From contig KV419408.1 of NCBI GenBank assembly GCA_001630475.1, positions 434,001 to 498,000 of the forward strand: a stretch of DNA of 64,000 nt, given 5' to 3'. Positions 12,306 through 25,635 of the stretch are shown piece by piece. Position numbers and translations under genes: made by a program. The notes beneath the pieces are model-generated. The model was not told the DNA's origin. It saw only the letters and a list, made by a program, of their open reading frames with translations, and did no database searches. The DNA is from Sistotremastrum niveocremeum HHB9708 (Eukaryota; Basidiomycota; Agaricomycetes; Sistotremastrales; Sistotremastraceae). Numbering within the stretch: position 1 is the first letter of the stretch; each line of letters opens with the position of its first letter.

Positions 12306-13762
12306 ATGTCGAGCACCCACACCGCGTTCAAAACGCCAGTCCTCCAGCCCATCCTGCGGACCTCCAGCTCATTCGAGTCGTTCCACTCCCTCTCGCTCGA
12401 CAGCGTCAACGGCTCCGACGACCCCGATATCGCCGTAACCGAGGAAGGCGTCCGGCACATCGATATCTCGCTCGACCCAAAGTGAGCATTCCATCGTCCC
12501 CTCGTCCGTGCTCATCGTCTCAGGAGAGTGAGACAGTGCATCTCCAGTCTGAGCATCGTACCGAGACGACCCCCACATCTCGAGCCCACTTGCTAATCTA
12601 CCCCTTTCTTCTCTCAGGCAATACAAACAGGCGGCCTTTGTAGAACAGATCGCTCTTCTGTTGACCTCTTTGGGAATCCCATCCTGGAAGGCCGTTTCGC
12701 CCGTCAATCATGCTGATCTGTCCGTCGAGAAGGTGTCCGGATCTTTGACAAATGCTGTTTATTTCGTCCATCACCCCAATGCCCGAACTCTCCTACTGCG
12801 CATATATGGTGCAGCTTCAGGATCTCTTATCTCTCGGCCTCGGGAACTTCATACACTCCATGTCCTCAGCTCACGATACAAATTCGGGCCCCGTGTGCAC
12901 GGCACGTTCGAGAATGGCCGTCTCGAAGAGTACTTTGAAAGCGTCCCTCTCACTGCGTCAGAACTCCGTGATCCCACGACAAGCCAGTTCATTGGAGCTC
13001 GCATGGCAGAGCTACATCGCGTAGATATCGAGAGTGTCGAAGATCCGGGATGGGACATTGGTATCAATCAGAATATCCGCGGTTGGGTGCATCACGCGAG
13101 GAAAGTCATCTCTATAGTTGACTCGTCCACTCGAGAAGAACTCGATCTTGATGCCTTCATCAAGCTTTGGGAGCGATATTGGAATTGGATCCGCAAATGG
13201 GAAACGCAATATGGTGCTAGCGAGCGTGTCTTTGCTCACAATGATGCACAATACGGGAACCTTCTGAGACTTGTCAATCCTTCTGCATCTAGGCCTCCTC
13301 ATCAGCAGGTACGCATTCACAAACGTCATCACAAAATGGCAATGCTTACCAAAGTATCAGATTATCGTCGTCGATTTCGAATATGCGTCGCCTAATCCTG
13401 CGGCCTTTGATATCGCCAACCATTTTCATGAATGGACCGCCAACTATCATTCTGACACTCCATATCATCTCGACCCAGCACTCTATCCAACATACGCACA
13501 AAGGCGAAATTTCTACATTGCTTATCTGCAGCATGTTCTCACTGGCCCGCGCGATCCCGTTGAGGGCGAGCTAGCAATGCTTGATCTACAAGTCCGGGTC
13601 TGGAGCCCGGCCAGCCACGCCATGTGGGCTATTTGGGGGATCGTCCAAGCTCGGGAAAGCGTCGAGTCGGGAGATCCAGATATTAGTGAGTTTGATTACT
13701 TAGCGTACGCGAAGGGTCGGATGGCAGGTTTCAAACGAGAGGTCGCCGCTTTGGGTGTATGA
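12306..13762 (+). CDS. Choline/ethanolamine kinase
   Basis: This enzyme phosphorylates choline and/or ethanolamine in the first step of the Kennedy pathway to phosphatidylcholine and phosphatidylethanolamine. The first exon (MSSTHTAFKTPVLQPILRTS) is a Ser-rich N-terminal extension. It splices to KQYKQAAFVEQI. The kinase body shows GSLTNAVYFVHHPN (nucleotide loop region) and TLLLRIYG. The Brenner catalytic motif is present as VFAHNDAQYGNLL. After an intron comes the choline-kinase motif IIVVDFEYASPNPAAFDIAN followed by HFHEW. The key catalytic Asp and Asn are present. The C-terminus (AYAKGRMAGFKREV) is typical. Choline versus ethanolamine preference cannot be decided. The protein is about 460 residues. 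The neighbour downstream is convergent, about 420 bp away. Confidence 0.93.
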
Positions 13763-14184
13763 AAGTTCATAGATATATTTACTTTAATGATTTGAAACGT
13801 CGACGAGTGGTATTCTAATAACCTTCAAACGAACGTAAAAAGTAATATTTGTACATGCAATGAGAAGGCCGCAGATGTGATAAAACATAGGTGGGTTTAG
13901 TTAAGCTTCAAACAGATGCGATGCGAGACAACTTGGCAAGCAACAAGAGGAATAAGTCAGAAAGAAAACGAGGATATGAAACCAAGAAAAGACGCGACAG
14001 AGCCAACATAGCAAAGAGGAAACTGTTAGGAATATTTCATGACCGGTTCGTGTCGTGTAAAGTTGGCGAGCCTCAGAAGAGAAGAATGAAAAGGGAATAA
14101 AAGCGAGAAAAAGGAAAACGTCCCGTTTGTGCACAATACTGGGATAAAGCTTACTTGAGTCGATCCAGGCTTGGGTTACTTTTT
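13763..14184. other. Intergenic between convergent genes
   Basis: This stretch of about 420 bp holds the 3' ends of the choline kinase and the CCCH zinc-finger gene. It is A-rich in its middle (13920-14120). I see no gene or named element. Confidence 0.45.
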
Positions 14185-16777
14185 TTACAACCAGCCGCCA
14201 CTTAGTCGCTTCTTGTTGACGGTCAACTCTGGAGCGCCCCAAGGACTAGGTGTATTACTGGTGGGGGTGGTACTAGAAATAAAATGCGTGGCCGCGGAGA
14301 GATGCGTGCTGCTGCCGGAACGACTAGCGTTAGCCGCCAATCCACTGGCAGTCCACTGACCACTCGCGCTACCGGAGCGCTGATGGCCCGCCGTCTGAGT
14401 CGGCGTCTGTGACTTGAACGATGCATCGGTAGGCGTGGCAGGTATACCGAAGGGAGAAGTGTGTCCACTTGAATTAGTGATGGAGGTTTGAATGGACACA
14501 CCCGCATCAGTGCCGTTGAAGGAATGCCTTAGGTTACTTCCCGTATTGGATTCACCGTTGGTCTTACTACCGTTATAGATGCGCTGGTTTCCGCTGCCGA
14601 TGGGAATACTATAGCCAACAACGTCATTTCTTGCCGTCGCCTGTCTTCCGAAATCAGGACCGGCGGTGGCGGGAACTGGCGAAAGTCCGCCGTGATGCTC
14701 TGCGTTATTGTTGATAGCAGGATTAGACGTCAACGGATAGTTCGTCTTGCCATTCAACGAAGCAGTGTCAACCCGGAGACTTCCAAGAGCAGGCTTCGCA
14801 AACTGGAACCCGCCTGGCGAGATAACATCACCCGGCGAGTTACCATTGACTTCTCGGTCACGCTGGGCAGAGATCCTTTGAAGGAGAGAAATGGGAGCTT
14901 CTGACTCGCTTGCATTACTCATGGAACGAGTGCGGTTAGCGGACGCCTGGGACTGGCCGTTAAGGGGAGGCGTTGTGCTGTTGACAATCCTGGGAGGGGA
15001 TGATCCATCCGCACCTGGAGGAGTCCCTGAGGCAGGCAACTCGGTGTGGATAAAGCAACAACGTTTGCCATATGGGCAAGAACCAGATACCCAAAAAGTG
15101 CGACAAATCTCAGTCTTGTACTGAATCAAAGGAATGAATCATCAGTCGAACTCTATAGATAGTCAAAGAATAAAGTACCTTGGGATGTCTTGATACTTTC
15201 CGGATCTCTTCTTCACCATGAGCAAATTGACATTTTTGGCCGTACCGACAGCTGCCTTTTTCTTCCCAACTCCGACAGAGTTCTGTCTTGTACAGACCCA
15301 ATTTTCGGTTGTTGGCGCTCGGTCCTGTCTGATCGACACCCAATGCACCGTTTAAGTAGGCGGCGGCGGCCGCTGCAGCTGCAGTACCAGGGAACTGAGG
15401 CGAAATAGCCAGACGACCCATCGCATTCAGCAGGGCAACGTCTGGAGTTGCGCCGAATGCGTCGGGAGAAGCGTAAAACTGAGGATTAGTTGGCGTGAAC
15501 CCGGGGAAGACAGGTCCCAGAGGGGAACCATTATTCCCAGCTGGAGTATACATCCCCGCACCAGGCATGCCCATATTGACATAAGGTCCCATGGCGTTCA
15601 TCATGGCGATCGAATTTGCATCTCGAAGATTAGCAGGGTCGCTGAGAGAATGCTGGTGTGTGCCTCTGAACGCTTGAGTAGGCGCAACCTGAACAGGAGG
15701 AGGACGATGGGCTATGTTGGCCGAAGGATCGTGAGGTCCTCCTTGGACAGGAGGGGGAGAGTGTACAAGTTCGTAGAACGGTTGCGCAGGCATAGGCTGC
15801 TGCCGCCCCTGCGGGAACGAGTAAGGTCCTGGAGATTGGACTGGGCCAGCAACGGGAGGCATGGCGTAGCTCGCAGATACGGTCACTCTCTGAGGAGGGT
15901 GATACTGCAATTCACTAGGTCGTGTGCCAGCCGTGAAGGACTGAGCATTGGCACGAGGACCATTGAACTGACGAGGTTGAGCGTTATAGTCAACGGAAAG
16001 TTCCGGAACTTCAGGACGAGCGGTTGTCGGGGTTGTATTTTGGTTATATGAGCGAGGAGGAGATGAATTACTCGGATTAGTCATGATAGTTGGAAAAGAA
16101 GTCAGTTGATCCTGAATCGTGGGGAAACGAGGGTTGGAAGAATTTGCACCGCCAGCACTCGTCGCGTCAACCCAGACGTCACTAGGAGTTTCCCGAGGTG
16201 GGCTGGCTCGCAGGGCATCTTGAGGAGTGGATGATGTAGGGGACGGAGGCTGGCCTTTCGTTGGCAAATTCTGCAACCGACGAAGATCAGACTGTGAAAT
16301 GCCCCCACTAAAAGAATGGGGACGGTCGTAAGAAGTCGTCGTCGGAGTCGCATGAGAAGCACCAGAGGGCTGCTGCGGCGCTCGAGATGACGAGGCAGAG
16401 TTCGAGGAGATAGTCGAAGATTCTCGTGAGTGAAGGGTCAGGTTGTGTGATAAAACGACGACGTCATCATTTTGAGAGATGCTGGACGACGAGGAAGACG
16501 TATCGAGAGGGCTCGTTTCATCCCTCTTCGTGTCTTTATCAGCGGCGTCGTTGGAAGAAAGACCAGAGATGATGCCCTGGTGAATGGATTCGAGTTGACC
16601 GGTACTATTAACCCTCCACTTTGAGTCATGTGCAGAAGGCGTGTTCTCGCTCGGATCCGATTTGAATGGAGAAAGTACGAGAGACGGAGGAGACGGTGAT
16701 TTGGCTATGGAGACGGAAGTTGCAGTAGTCGTAAGAGTGCCGGATCCAGGAGTGTCTTGAGAGGTCATTTCAAGCAT
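14185..16777 (-). CDS. Tandem CCCH zinc-finger RNA-binding protein (TTP/Cth/Zfs1 type)
   Basis: Proteins of this type bind AU-rich elements in mRNA 3' UTRs and promote decay. Two CX8CX5CX3H fingers lie next to each other. The first is [20 protein letters not shown] then [18 protein letters not shown]. The second is [20 protein letters not shown] then CCFIH. Each has the conserved YKTE(L/I)C lead-in. A single intron (about 15122-15178) falls exactly between the fingers. The N-terminal part (about 500 residues) is disordered and rich in Ser, Pro, Gln and Asn, with a short Ala run ([13 protein letters not shown]). The C-terminal part is again disordered and ends KKRLSGGWL. The start at 16777 ([13 protein letters not shown]) sits directly after a likely 5'-UTR intron acceptor. 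A second Met lies three codons in. The exact mRNA targets are unknown. Confidence 0.92.
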
Positions 16778-16847
16778 CTGAAGACGACGAGAAAAAAGAG
16801 GGGGTTGGTGTGAGGCGCTGCACGGAGATAGGACGGGGTAGAGTTAC
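16778..16847 (-). other. Probable 5'-UTR intron ending at the start codon
   Basis: On the minus strand a GTAACT donor at 16847 and a pyrimidine-rich CTTCAG acceptor enclose 70 nt. The acceptor abuts the ATG of the CCCH zinc-finger gene. The enclosed sequence has no role in the reading frame, so an intron in the leader is the simplest reading. Confidence 0.5.
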
Positions 16848-17892
16848 CTGACGTTACTGGGCAATTGGACGAATAATGAAGATGGACAAGAGCAGAGACG
16901 AGGCTGGAATAAGTAGAGATGATGGAGGGAGACGAGATGGAACGAGAGGAGCAGACACGAGGGAAGGCGCGTGCTTGGGCGGAGGGAGAATTTGATCTAA
17001 GATCCTGACGGGACCTTTTTTCAAGGTGACGGATATGGACCAACGCGGAATAAGTAGAGACGCAGTCTTGGAGAGTCGTGCACTGTCGTGGCCGTCGTCA
17101 AAGGCGGATCGCTCGGGATATCAGACTTGTGCGTGGTCGACGCAGAGCCAGACGGGCGGCTCGCAGCCTCGAGGTGCTGAGCTGAGTTGCTCGGCGCTGA
17201 TAATTTAGGGAAATCCGAACCGAAGACGGGCCAGCGTAGAGGGCGGCGAGGACACACCGCGCGTCGGGCAGAGAGCTGGATGGATGCAACGACGACGGCG
17301 CTGCTGGTGGTCTGGTGAGAGTTGGGGTCAGGGTGGATTAGACGACGCCGACCTTTTTGACTGATGGTCTTTCACGTCCGTTTGCGCGTGTTTGGTCCAA
17401 GAAGGCTCTCGTTCTAGCACCACTTGCGCTTTCATTTCCACTTCATACACCCAGAATACCCCCGTGTATGCGCATATCTTCCTCGTCGTCTCCGTCGTCC
17501 CTCGCCGTTCAACCGCCAGCCCCGTCGACGACCGGCCACCCACCCTGCCTATTGTGCACATAATACGTCTTCAACTTGTAGCGCTAAACTCTCCTGCGGA
17601 CCTCGTTTTCGTCCTGTTATCATCCGCATCCGGCTGTCGTGTCTTGTTTTTCAATCACACCCATCCGTGATTCCATAGCCCTACCTAGCTCTTCCCAGGC
17701 ACCCGTTACATTTCTGGCAACCGGGCATGGGGTTGTACGTCCCAGCACCTCATTTTATCTTCGCCCTCGGCAAGAACCTGTCTCTCGTTCCCCTTCATTG
17801 TTCAGCTACTTTACATGTCCAGCTTCTATGCCTAATCTTGCCAATCCAGGCCATAACAGCTGTCTTTCTCGTCTTTCTTCGCACCCTACTCT
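16848..17892. other. Long upstream region of CCCH zinc-finger gene
   Basis: About 1.05 kb separates the 5' exon of the zinc-finger gene from the last exon of BLM10. The minus strand is purine-rich in places and the plus strand carries CT-rich runs (17400-17700). Several open frames overlap on both strands, but none shows a domain or a coherent exon structure. A long leader or promoter is the likely content. Confidence 0.4.
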
Positions 17893-17900
17893 CTACGCGT
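17893..17900 (-). other. BLM10: 8-nt terminal coding microexon of BLM10
   Basis: The exon reads AC GCG TAG after a TGCATATCAG acceptor. It completes the Tyr codon and adds Ala and the stop, giving a YYA tail. The donor is TATT/GTAAGC at 17962/17961. Both splice sites are good consensus, and the resulting tail equals the known one of yeast Blm10 and human PA200. Confidence 0.82.
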
Positions 17901-20900
17901 CTGATATGCAAATCGAATTCAGTTTCGCCTCACATTAAACATGAGGTAGAACCTTGCTTACAATACGATGTTCCTATCAGCATGGTCTGCAACGCTTGCA
18001 ATTGATCCTCATCGAAGGTGCCGACATCGTGCTGCCATGTGTCCTGCACGCAGCTTTGAGTCAGATAACATCAAACAAAACCTGGATAACACACCTGATG
18101 CGTTTTCTTGAATTCAGACGCAGTACTTCGTATCGTCGCCGAGATAGGCGGCGGGTCCGTTGAATGCCTCGCTAGCACTACAACAATTCATGAATATCGC
18201 GTCACCTGGCCATTTCATGTTCTGACCTTCCATCAACGGCGGCATCCATTTTTCCACCACGTAAGGGAAGCACTCTACAAGGGCGCAAAGTCCCAGTATG
18301 GCAGAATGAAGCGTCCGTAATGAAGAAGCATAATTTGGATCACTCCTTGGCGGAATGGTCGTCTTTGCTTCAACCGACAAGAATCGTTTCTTAGCAGGCC
18401 TCGTTAGCTTAGAGCGAACACATAGACAATGGCTCACGCACTCGAAGAGAGGGAATCTGAGACCGCTGAGAACATCTTACTACTCCACTGAAGACCTTCG
18501 ATGCAATCGTCCGCACTTCCACGTTTTCGTCGCTCAGACACACCACCAGTATTTCAGTAATGTTTTGAATCGCTCGCTGTGAAAAATTTGGCAGATTTCG
18601 ATAAAAGAACACAATCAGGGCCGGTAACGCGTTGTGGCGGACCTTCCACGACTGGGTAAAAGTGAGATGAGCTTTCAATGAGAGAGGATCAGAAATCATA
18701 TACCGTAGATGTCTTGATAACCTCCATGATGGTATTGGCCACTGGCTCGATCATTTCGTGCGGAGGCGTCACTGCGGAGAGAATAAACAGGACGGAAACA
18801 CTATATTTGATCAGTTCTGGATTGTCAGACAATTCTGACATTCGAAGAATCTCAGGGCTACGCAGATGGTCGCATCAGTAGCGGACATTTGGCATACTGC
18901 AAGCAGGCTCACATTAACGGCAGTACATAAGGAAAGAGGGAAGGCGCGTGAGCTCCATGACTGGTATTCCAAATCCATTGCAGCAATGTTAGTCCGGTCT
19001 TATCGTACTAAGGTTCCAAGTTAAATCGCTGATACAATTACCAACCTCTGATGGACTTACTTGTGACTGACTGACACGGGGAGCCGGAAGTCTTTCCTCT
19101 CTCCATTGGGGGAAGTACTTAACAAAGGTCTCGACGCGGTCCAAATGTCGTGCACGACGAATTTGGAATGGATCTGACTGTTGTCTACAGGCCTCCATTA
19201 GGCTGGTGACAGACCGATAGCCAGGCCTCCATTGAATGTGAATAAGTGTATCGATGTTGACGGCAATTTGTTCTCTTATCTGAAGAAGCAGTTCGTGAAT
19301 GCTGCGAACGGCAGTCAAAGATCCAGCATACCTCGGCGTACGAAGTGTTGGCATTGTCGAAGAGCAGGTCGAGCTTCTCGTTGACGAAGGGCTCGTAACG
19401 GGGCCCAGCGCATTCCGCAAAAATCCCGAACAAAGATAACGACTTGCTCACTGATGACGTGAGAACATTGCTCGACGATCGCTAAAGCTAACTTACTGGC
19501 GAACGCAGAGTCCCCATTGAATTCCAGCGGAATCGATTGGATCCAGTTCGTTAATGCCACTGTTCTACGAGGATCCCGATCAACGACTTGCAACTGTGTC
19601 GCAACGTCAGGTTCGCTTTTCGCTGACATCCTGGGAGGATATCCTTGCTCACACTAAACCAGGTCTCCCACAAGTTCCGAGTATCTGGCCTAATTTGGGA
19701 GAATATCGTAGGAACACGATGCATAATCCACTCAAGCAACGCGCCGTGTGCTTGGCGGGGCCAGTGCTTGGATCCTCGAGAGTATCCGTGGAGGAGTTCA
19801 GCCCCTGCTCGCTGTTTGTATCGATCTGAATCGGCGATAAGTTCCTCAACGAGACTCAGGACACGGTCCAAATTAACATCCCCGAGTAGTTTAGCTTCGC
19901 AAGAATCAAGATCCGGGGAAGTGCACGGGATGAGATGGTGACGAACCTATCTTCTTGATAAAGGTGAAGTTATCACTCCGGGGATCAATATTGCCTTGGG
20001 TTCTGTTCGACTCCTGGGACCACAGCACTGCGAGCCGTTCCAGCCATCCATCAGACACCAGGGTCTCACGAATGGCATCAAGGGCCGGAAGTGATTCTGT
20101 CTCCCAAATAATTGACGAATCCTGATCTTTCGGGCTGACATAACCTTTGACAGTCTTTCCCCAGAGCGCGAATCCACTAGTGATCTTGTCCACATAGATA
20201 CTAGATATTTGGTGAGCAAGCACATACACTGCGAACATGGAGATGATACGCACTTGTCCTCCGAATCCAACGTGACTGGCTCATGGAGGCTGGCGAGAAA
20301 TTGAGAAGGCTCGTGGATCTGAATAGTTCTCGCGAGGGGATTTCTGTATTCTTCTAACCACAGCGTATCCAATGAACCCCGACTGAAGGTCCTCATTTTG
20401 ACATGCTTTAAGATTTGGATGATGGCCCTCTGAGCACATGTCCGGGTAGTTGTCTCCGGACTGCAAACGTTCGTCATGAATAACTTGGCAACCTGAGGAT
20501 TCGGCGGGAGATCACGTCGGAGTAAAGTACTCAGAATACGAAGGGCGTATTGGGCGTATTTCCACTAGATTGAGAATGAGCTGGGAACACCGAGAAGACA
20601 TAAACAAGCTGACGTGTGTGGTAGGCATAGTTGCAATTCGTATAATGCATTCGACCTAATCAAGAATGTTGGTTGTTCATATGCTTTCTCCTGCACTGGA
20701 CATACCGTGGCGCCGTACACCGCTTCTTTTTGAGCCAAACGACGCGGTGCAACACTGGTGGCTTTATCCCATAAAATTTGATCCAGTAAATTGGGCGAAA
20801 ATTCAGAGCTCAAAGCATCCACAGCTTCGTCCAGCGAGGGAGTTTGTACTCGCGCAGAATCGGTGGCGGAGGCTTCCTCAGTCAGACTTGACACGCATTC

Positions 20901-23900
20901 AGAGATCAACCCTTTCACTAATTCCTGGATGGAATTCTTGTATGGCTAAGTCAGTTACGATAAAAAGGAGCGGCATGGAATGATGCTTGCTTTGTCCTGA
21001 TGCGAGCATTCGAGTATGGCTTCTATGAAGCGTGTCGAATATTGTCGATCTGTACTTGCATGTTCAAGCTCTGCACAACAGCGAAAGGCAAAGAGACGGA
21101 CCGCTAAGAGCATATGATGCTACCTTTGTAATGAGTTTGAGAATGGTCGGCAATAAGGCGGGTCTTACCGATAGCTTTATTGCCCAAAGTATGCAGGGCA
21201 CCTTTCATACGATCTGGGTCAGATCCAGGAGCCAGGGCATCCAATAGCATCGGTAGACAGTAACGGGTCGACCGAACGTAATACTATACAAGTCAGAATC
21301 GGATGGATGAGGAAAGAGGGCCACTTACCGAGCATACATTGAAGAAGAGACTCTGACCATACCTTGCGGGATATCCAGTGAGCAACAGGTGAAATTTGCA
21401 AGGACCATGACCTACTTGCGAACACGTGTATAACGCGACAGTGACATCTCCACCAGATCGTCCAACAAATGGTCGTCAAGCTTCGAACGAGAACGATACA
21501 ACGAATGCATGTACTGGCGACCATGATGGTAATGTTGTGCGCGTTTAACAAACACAATTCGAGGCGACTCTTTTTGCTTCGTCCACAACCTGTTTCCACT
21601 GTCAAAACAAATTCGCTCAGCATTGTGTTCCACGCATATGGTATTGTACAATCCTTACTCTCGTGCAGTTTGATAAGTTTTACTGATTGTACCGTATGAA
21701 CTGCGACTTGTGGCATATTCAAGAAGGTACATGTCAATCCCTCGACAAACCTGAATCACAGCATCTATATGATCTTCGGTTGCTGATTGCCGCAGCGCAA
21801 CGGCTGAGGCATGTAGGAACTCTCCAAAGCGAGTTCGATGAGCGAGAATGGTTTGATAACGGGGATCTTTGGGATCGCTTAGGATAAAACTTCACAGTAT
21901 AATGTTAGCATTATCCTCGGAATCGGATCAGGCAAAATGTCCCACCCTGCGTTCACTTTCAATGGCCGGGCCAGCAACTCTGGCAGTTCGGTCTCATTGT
22001 CGATACAAGGGTTGGAGATGATCTTCTCGGTTTCGAGAAGAATGCTCGGGAGGCCATTCCACAAAGAGCGGACCGCATGCAAGTACCTAGCGAACATACG
22101 CAATGCACTTCAATCACATGAAGGAACACTTACCTGCAGAAGTCGTTTCTGGCCACATTATCCCAGACGTTTACGCTAGGCAACAAGCTCTCCAAAGTGT
22201 CCAAGGCAGGCCCACCAATTGCGTTTAAAATTTCGATGACGAATGATATCTCCTCGTCCGACGGAACTGTATGCATTTAGTACGACGCAAAACATCATCA
22301 GTCCAAAAAAACTGACTGTGCCAAGTGACGGGAACATCTTTGGCTTCATAATATTTACCCCAATACCTGCAGTGTTCCGCATTAAAGTCTGGCTATCGTT
22401 AGTTACGTTTCACTCAAAGAGGCCTTCAAACCCACTAGGATCGTTCCACGTTTCGTCATCAACCCATCTGGACTCCTGAGTATAAGTTCCTGCGATTGTA
22501 TGCAGAATTCGGACCAGAAGTCGGCCCGCTCCTGAGAATCCGCGTTCGCTTTTGGTGTGGAGGACAAGGGAGGACAGCAGGCTAAGGATAATAGCCTTGT
22601 GCTTCAAAAGCTATCGATTCTCCAGGTCAGCATCGAGATTTCGTAGAAGAGTTTGAACGAACCGCTGGACCTCCGTAGCCAAGGGCAGCACGAAGAATTG
22701 CTAAATCTAGAGCGGATCGATTACGCCGAGTTGAGGAGTAGAAGGAGACACCGCTTACTCCAATGCAGTACAGTATCTGATGGGTTTGCTGCATGACTTG
22801 ATGTAGTACGGACACTAGACGCTCCATGTGCCAGCTCCTCTTCAATGCGGGCGGCACAGAAAGGAAGGAACAGATCAATAGTTTTCTGAGGTTGTACACG
22901 ACTCAAACCCCCAACAAGCTGACCAAACGCTCGGACTGAATTGGCTCGCGCATTGGATCTCGCATATTCGTAAGTCAGTCGTAGTACAGAATCAAAAATC
23001 TGGTCGGAAAGATGGAGGCAAACGACATCGAGGGCCGTCTTGATGGTGCTCAAAGCTGCCTCTTCCTGCTTGCCGCCTGTCTTGTTACTTCGCCCTAAAT
23101 TGGTTTCAGCCAAATACAACAGATGTTGTGCAGAACTTTCCTGACCTCCTTCCTCTGGCAAGTTCTCGAATAACTTGAATATCTGGCGGAAGAATCCAGT
23201 GACCCAGCCTGTCATCTCTAATGTGAGGATATGATAAGTAACAGCGAACGGACAGTACCTTCGAATTCTGAGGTCGCGTCACGGACGAGTGCCCGTTCTT
23301 CGTCCCTACTTAAGGTTGGGGTGTCCGGCAGTAAGTCTCCAGTCTCTTCCGGGGGGACATCTTCATCCATGGCCGCAACATCATCGGGAAGAGAATGAGT
23401 GGCAGGTGTCACTTGCCCAAGCTTCACGTGCGCCATGGTAGCCATGATGAACATGGCTGTCATGATTGTTTTCCCTGGATCATTCTACTGGCGTTGGTCA
23501 CGGACAACGACAAGGAAGATCGGACATGCTTACCATATCTATACCGGGAAGGGCCAAATCCAAGAGTCCTAAGAGGTGTTTCTGACCTCCGAACCACATT
23601 TGTTCGCTTACGAGAGGCAGCGATACCGCTGACAACAACCCAAGCACAGCAGTAGTGCGGTGGGTTTCATTGACAACTTCTAGCCCACCAATTGCGCGTT
23701 CTATGATATGTGGCATGACAATGTTTGGTTCCAAGATCGCTAGAGATCGGAGGCATTGTTGGGAAAAGGCAGTCGCAAAGGGATCTTTCGAGAATACGGC
23801 CAAAAGGGACGGAGTACGAAGCATGACCACAACTGATCGCTTGATGGCCGGCGTCAGACGTTGGGTCTAAAAACATGTGAACATCGCAAGTTAGGCCGCG

Positions 23901-25635
23901 CGAATTTCGAAGTCACTGACAACTGGTGTCTTGCAAGACTTCTGCTCTTCTTCCTTCCATCTTTTGAGAAATTCTGCGCTGACGTGTTTGATGAAGGATG
24001 TAAGCTGTGGAGACGGGTGTGAAGGAATGATTACTCAAAAATTTGAAGAGAATAACTCACGGTCAACGACCAAGCACCGTGGTTTGATGGGTGGAAAAAT
24101 GATTCAGTGCTCGTGATAAGCATATCTAGAGAATGAACCGCTTTGGATCCCGCAACGAAGGCTTCGCCTTGCGATAGGTCGTCCTTTCTGATCGGGCCGT
24201 CTACCGACATAGAATACACAATGATACGGGCCAAAGATACTATGGGCAGAATGAGCTTATGTTTGAGGGCCGAAAGGCATGGTAGACGAACGAAGCCTAT
24301 TCATATTCTTCTTGATGCGGAGCGACGCCCGATTTGCCCCAGTATCCGCAAGAGCTCCAGTGTTGCTTGACCCCTATGGATCGTTAGAGCAAAGGATGAA
24401 AGATAGACGCAAAACTTACTCTCATATTGGCTACCGGAACATCTGTTTCGGCCAGTGAAGCTCGCCGCGAGTGATAAATTAGATGGCATGACTTACTGAA
24501 AGACCCCAGGCATTTTCCAACCAAGAAAGTCCACTGTTCTTGGGTGAAGATCCCAACATCTTTCCACTCAACACAGCCTTCAGCACCAGCGACTCCAGAG
24601 ACATATTCTTCGGCCAATGATCCGATCATTTCCAGAAAACGATCATCAACAATAGAAGAATTAGTCTAGCTCTCATGTAAGAATGGTTATCCAGTGACAA
24701 GCAAAAATGACATACCGCTTCCCATAACTTGAAGATAACAGGAAGGTAGGAGTGAGGTGACCTGGGAGGCAAGAAAGACGTAATGACAGGTATAATTGTT
24801 AGAACGGTCTTCAGGAAAGTGAAATGAAAGTGAGATCAAGTCAGAGCGTACAAACATTCACGTACATCCTTGTTAAACCGCGACAGAAAGCATTCCAACA
24901 TGTCCGGTATTTCCTCAGACGGGTAATATCGATGACCTTGTTCCGCGACAAACAAGAGGATGTTGACAGCATTACGAGTACTTTCGGCGTTGTGCTTCTT
25001 GGGCCATAGCTCTTTCTGCAGGACACGCCAGAGCGGCCTCCAAGGCAGCTTCAGATCCGAGGACTGTAACTTCCTCTTTGAGCCCTCTTTCAGTGCTAGC
25101 AACCTCTGCATCATATCCGCCCAACCTCTCATCAAGCGAGTGTCGATACCAGGAATCTATATAGAACATATGTAAGCCATCACCTTTTCATAAACTGCAC
25201 GACACGCACTAGAACAAGCTCGTAATAGAGTCGAACGAGTTTCGCCCTGATAGGTTTAGCCATAGGGTACTTCATAAGAAGCCAGCTATTCATCCATGTA
25301 AACGTGAGCCACACAAGTAAGTTAGGGAAGGAAGCTAACCATTGAAGCATCCCATCCCAAGAAGACAATGCTCTCCAATCCTTCGTCTTGACGCAAATTG
25401 CGATCCTTCCGACGATGAACTCGAGATGCTGATGCATCTCCTCGGTACTCTCTGCTTTGTATGGCAGGGCGTCGAGGTACGTCTGCAGAGTCTCCTGAGC
25501 TCTAGCTTCTGTGTCTGAGGTCGGGGTAAGGGTGCCAGAGAGTGTTTCATCATTGTGGCTTTCCAGTCCGTCCATGATCGACCCTAAAGGGATATCGAAT
25601 TCCTGAGAAGACGTCAACAAAAGTGGCAAGTCCAT
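17893..25635 (-). CDS. BLM10: Proteasome activator Blm10/PA200
   Basis: This is a giant HEAT-repeat protein that caps the 20S proteasome and opens its gate. Vertebrate PA200 is linked to histone turnover and DNA repair. The start (MDLPLLLTSSQEF) leads to LPYKAESTEEM. Next is the family block SSDLKLPWRPLWRVLQKELW, then AVNILLFVAEQGHRYYPSEE. Many exons of helical repeats follow with introns of about 50-60 nt. The 3' end reads FKKTHQ, then DTWQHDVGTFDEDQLQALQ and TMLIGTSY. Read straight on, the frame gives a non-conserved tail. Removing a 61-nt GT-AG intron (17901-17961) joins TAT T to AC GCG TAG and yields the ending SYYA. This matches the conserved HbYX-type C-terminus (YYA) that docks into 20S alpha pockets. 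The last coding exon is therefore only 8 nt (17893-17900). The protein is about 1,900 residues by my estimate. Confidence 0.93.

Noticed and set aside
17937-17970. BLM10 ending in SYCKQGSTSCLM
   Set aside because: This is the unspliced reading. It lacks the conserved YYA tail, and a consensus donor lies exactly at the divergence point.
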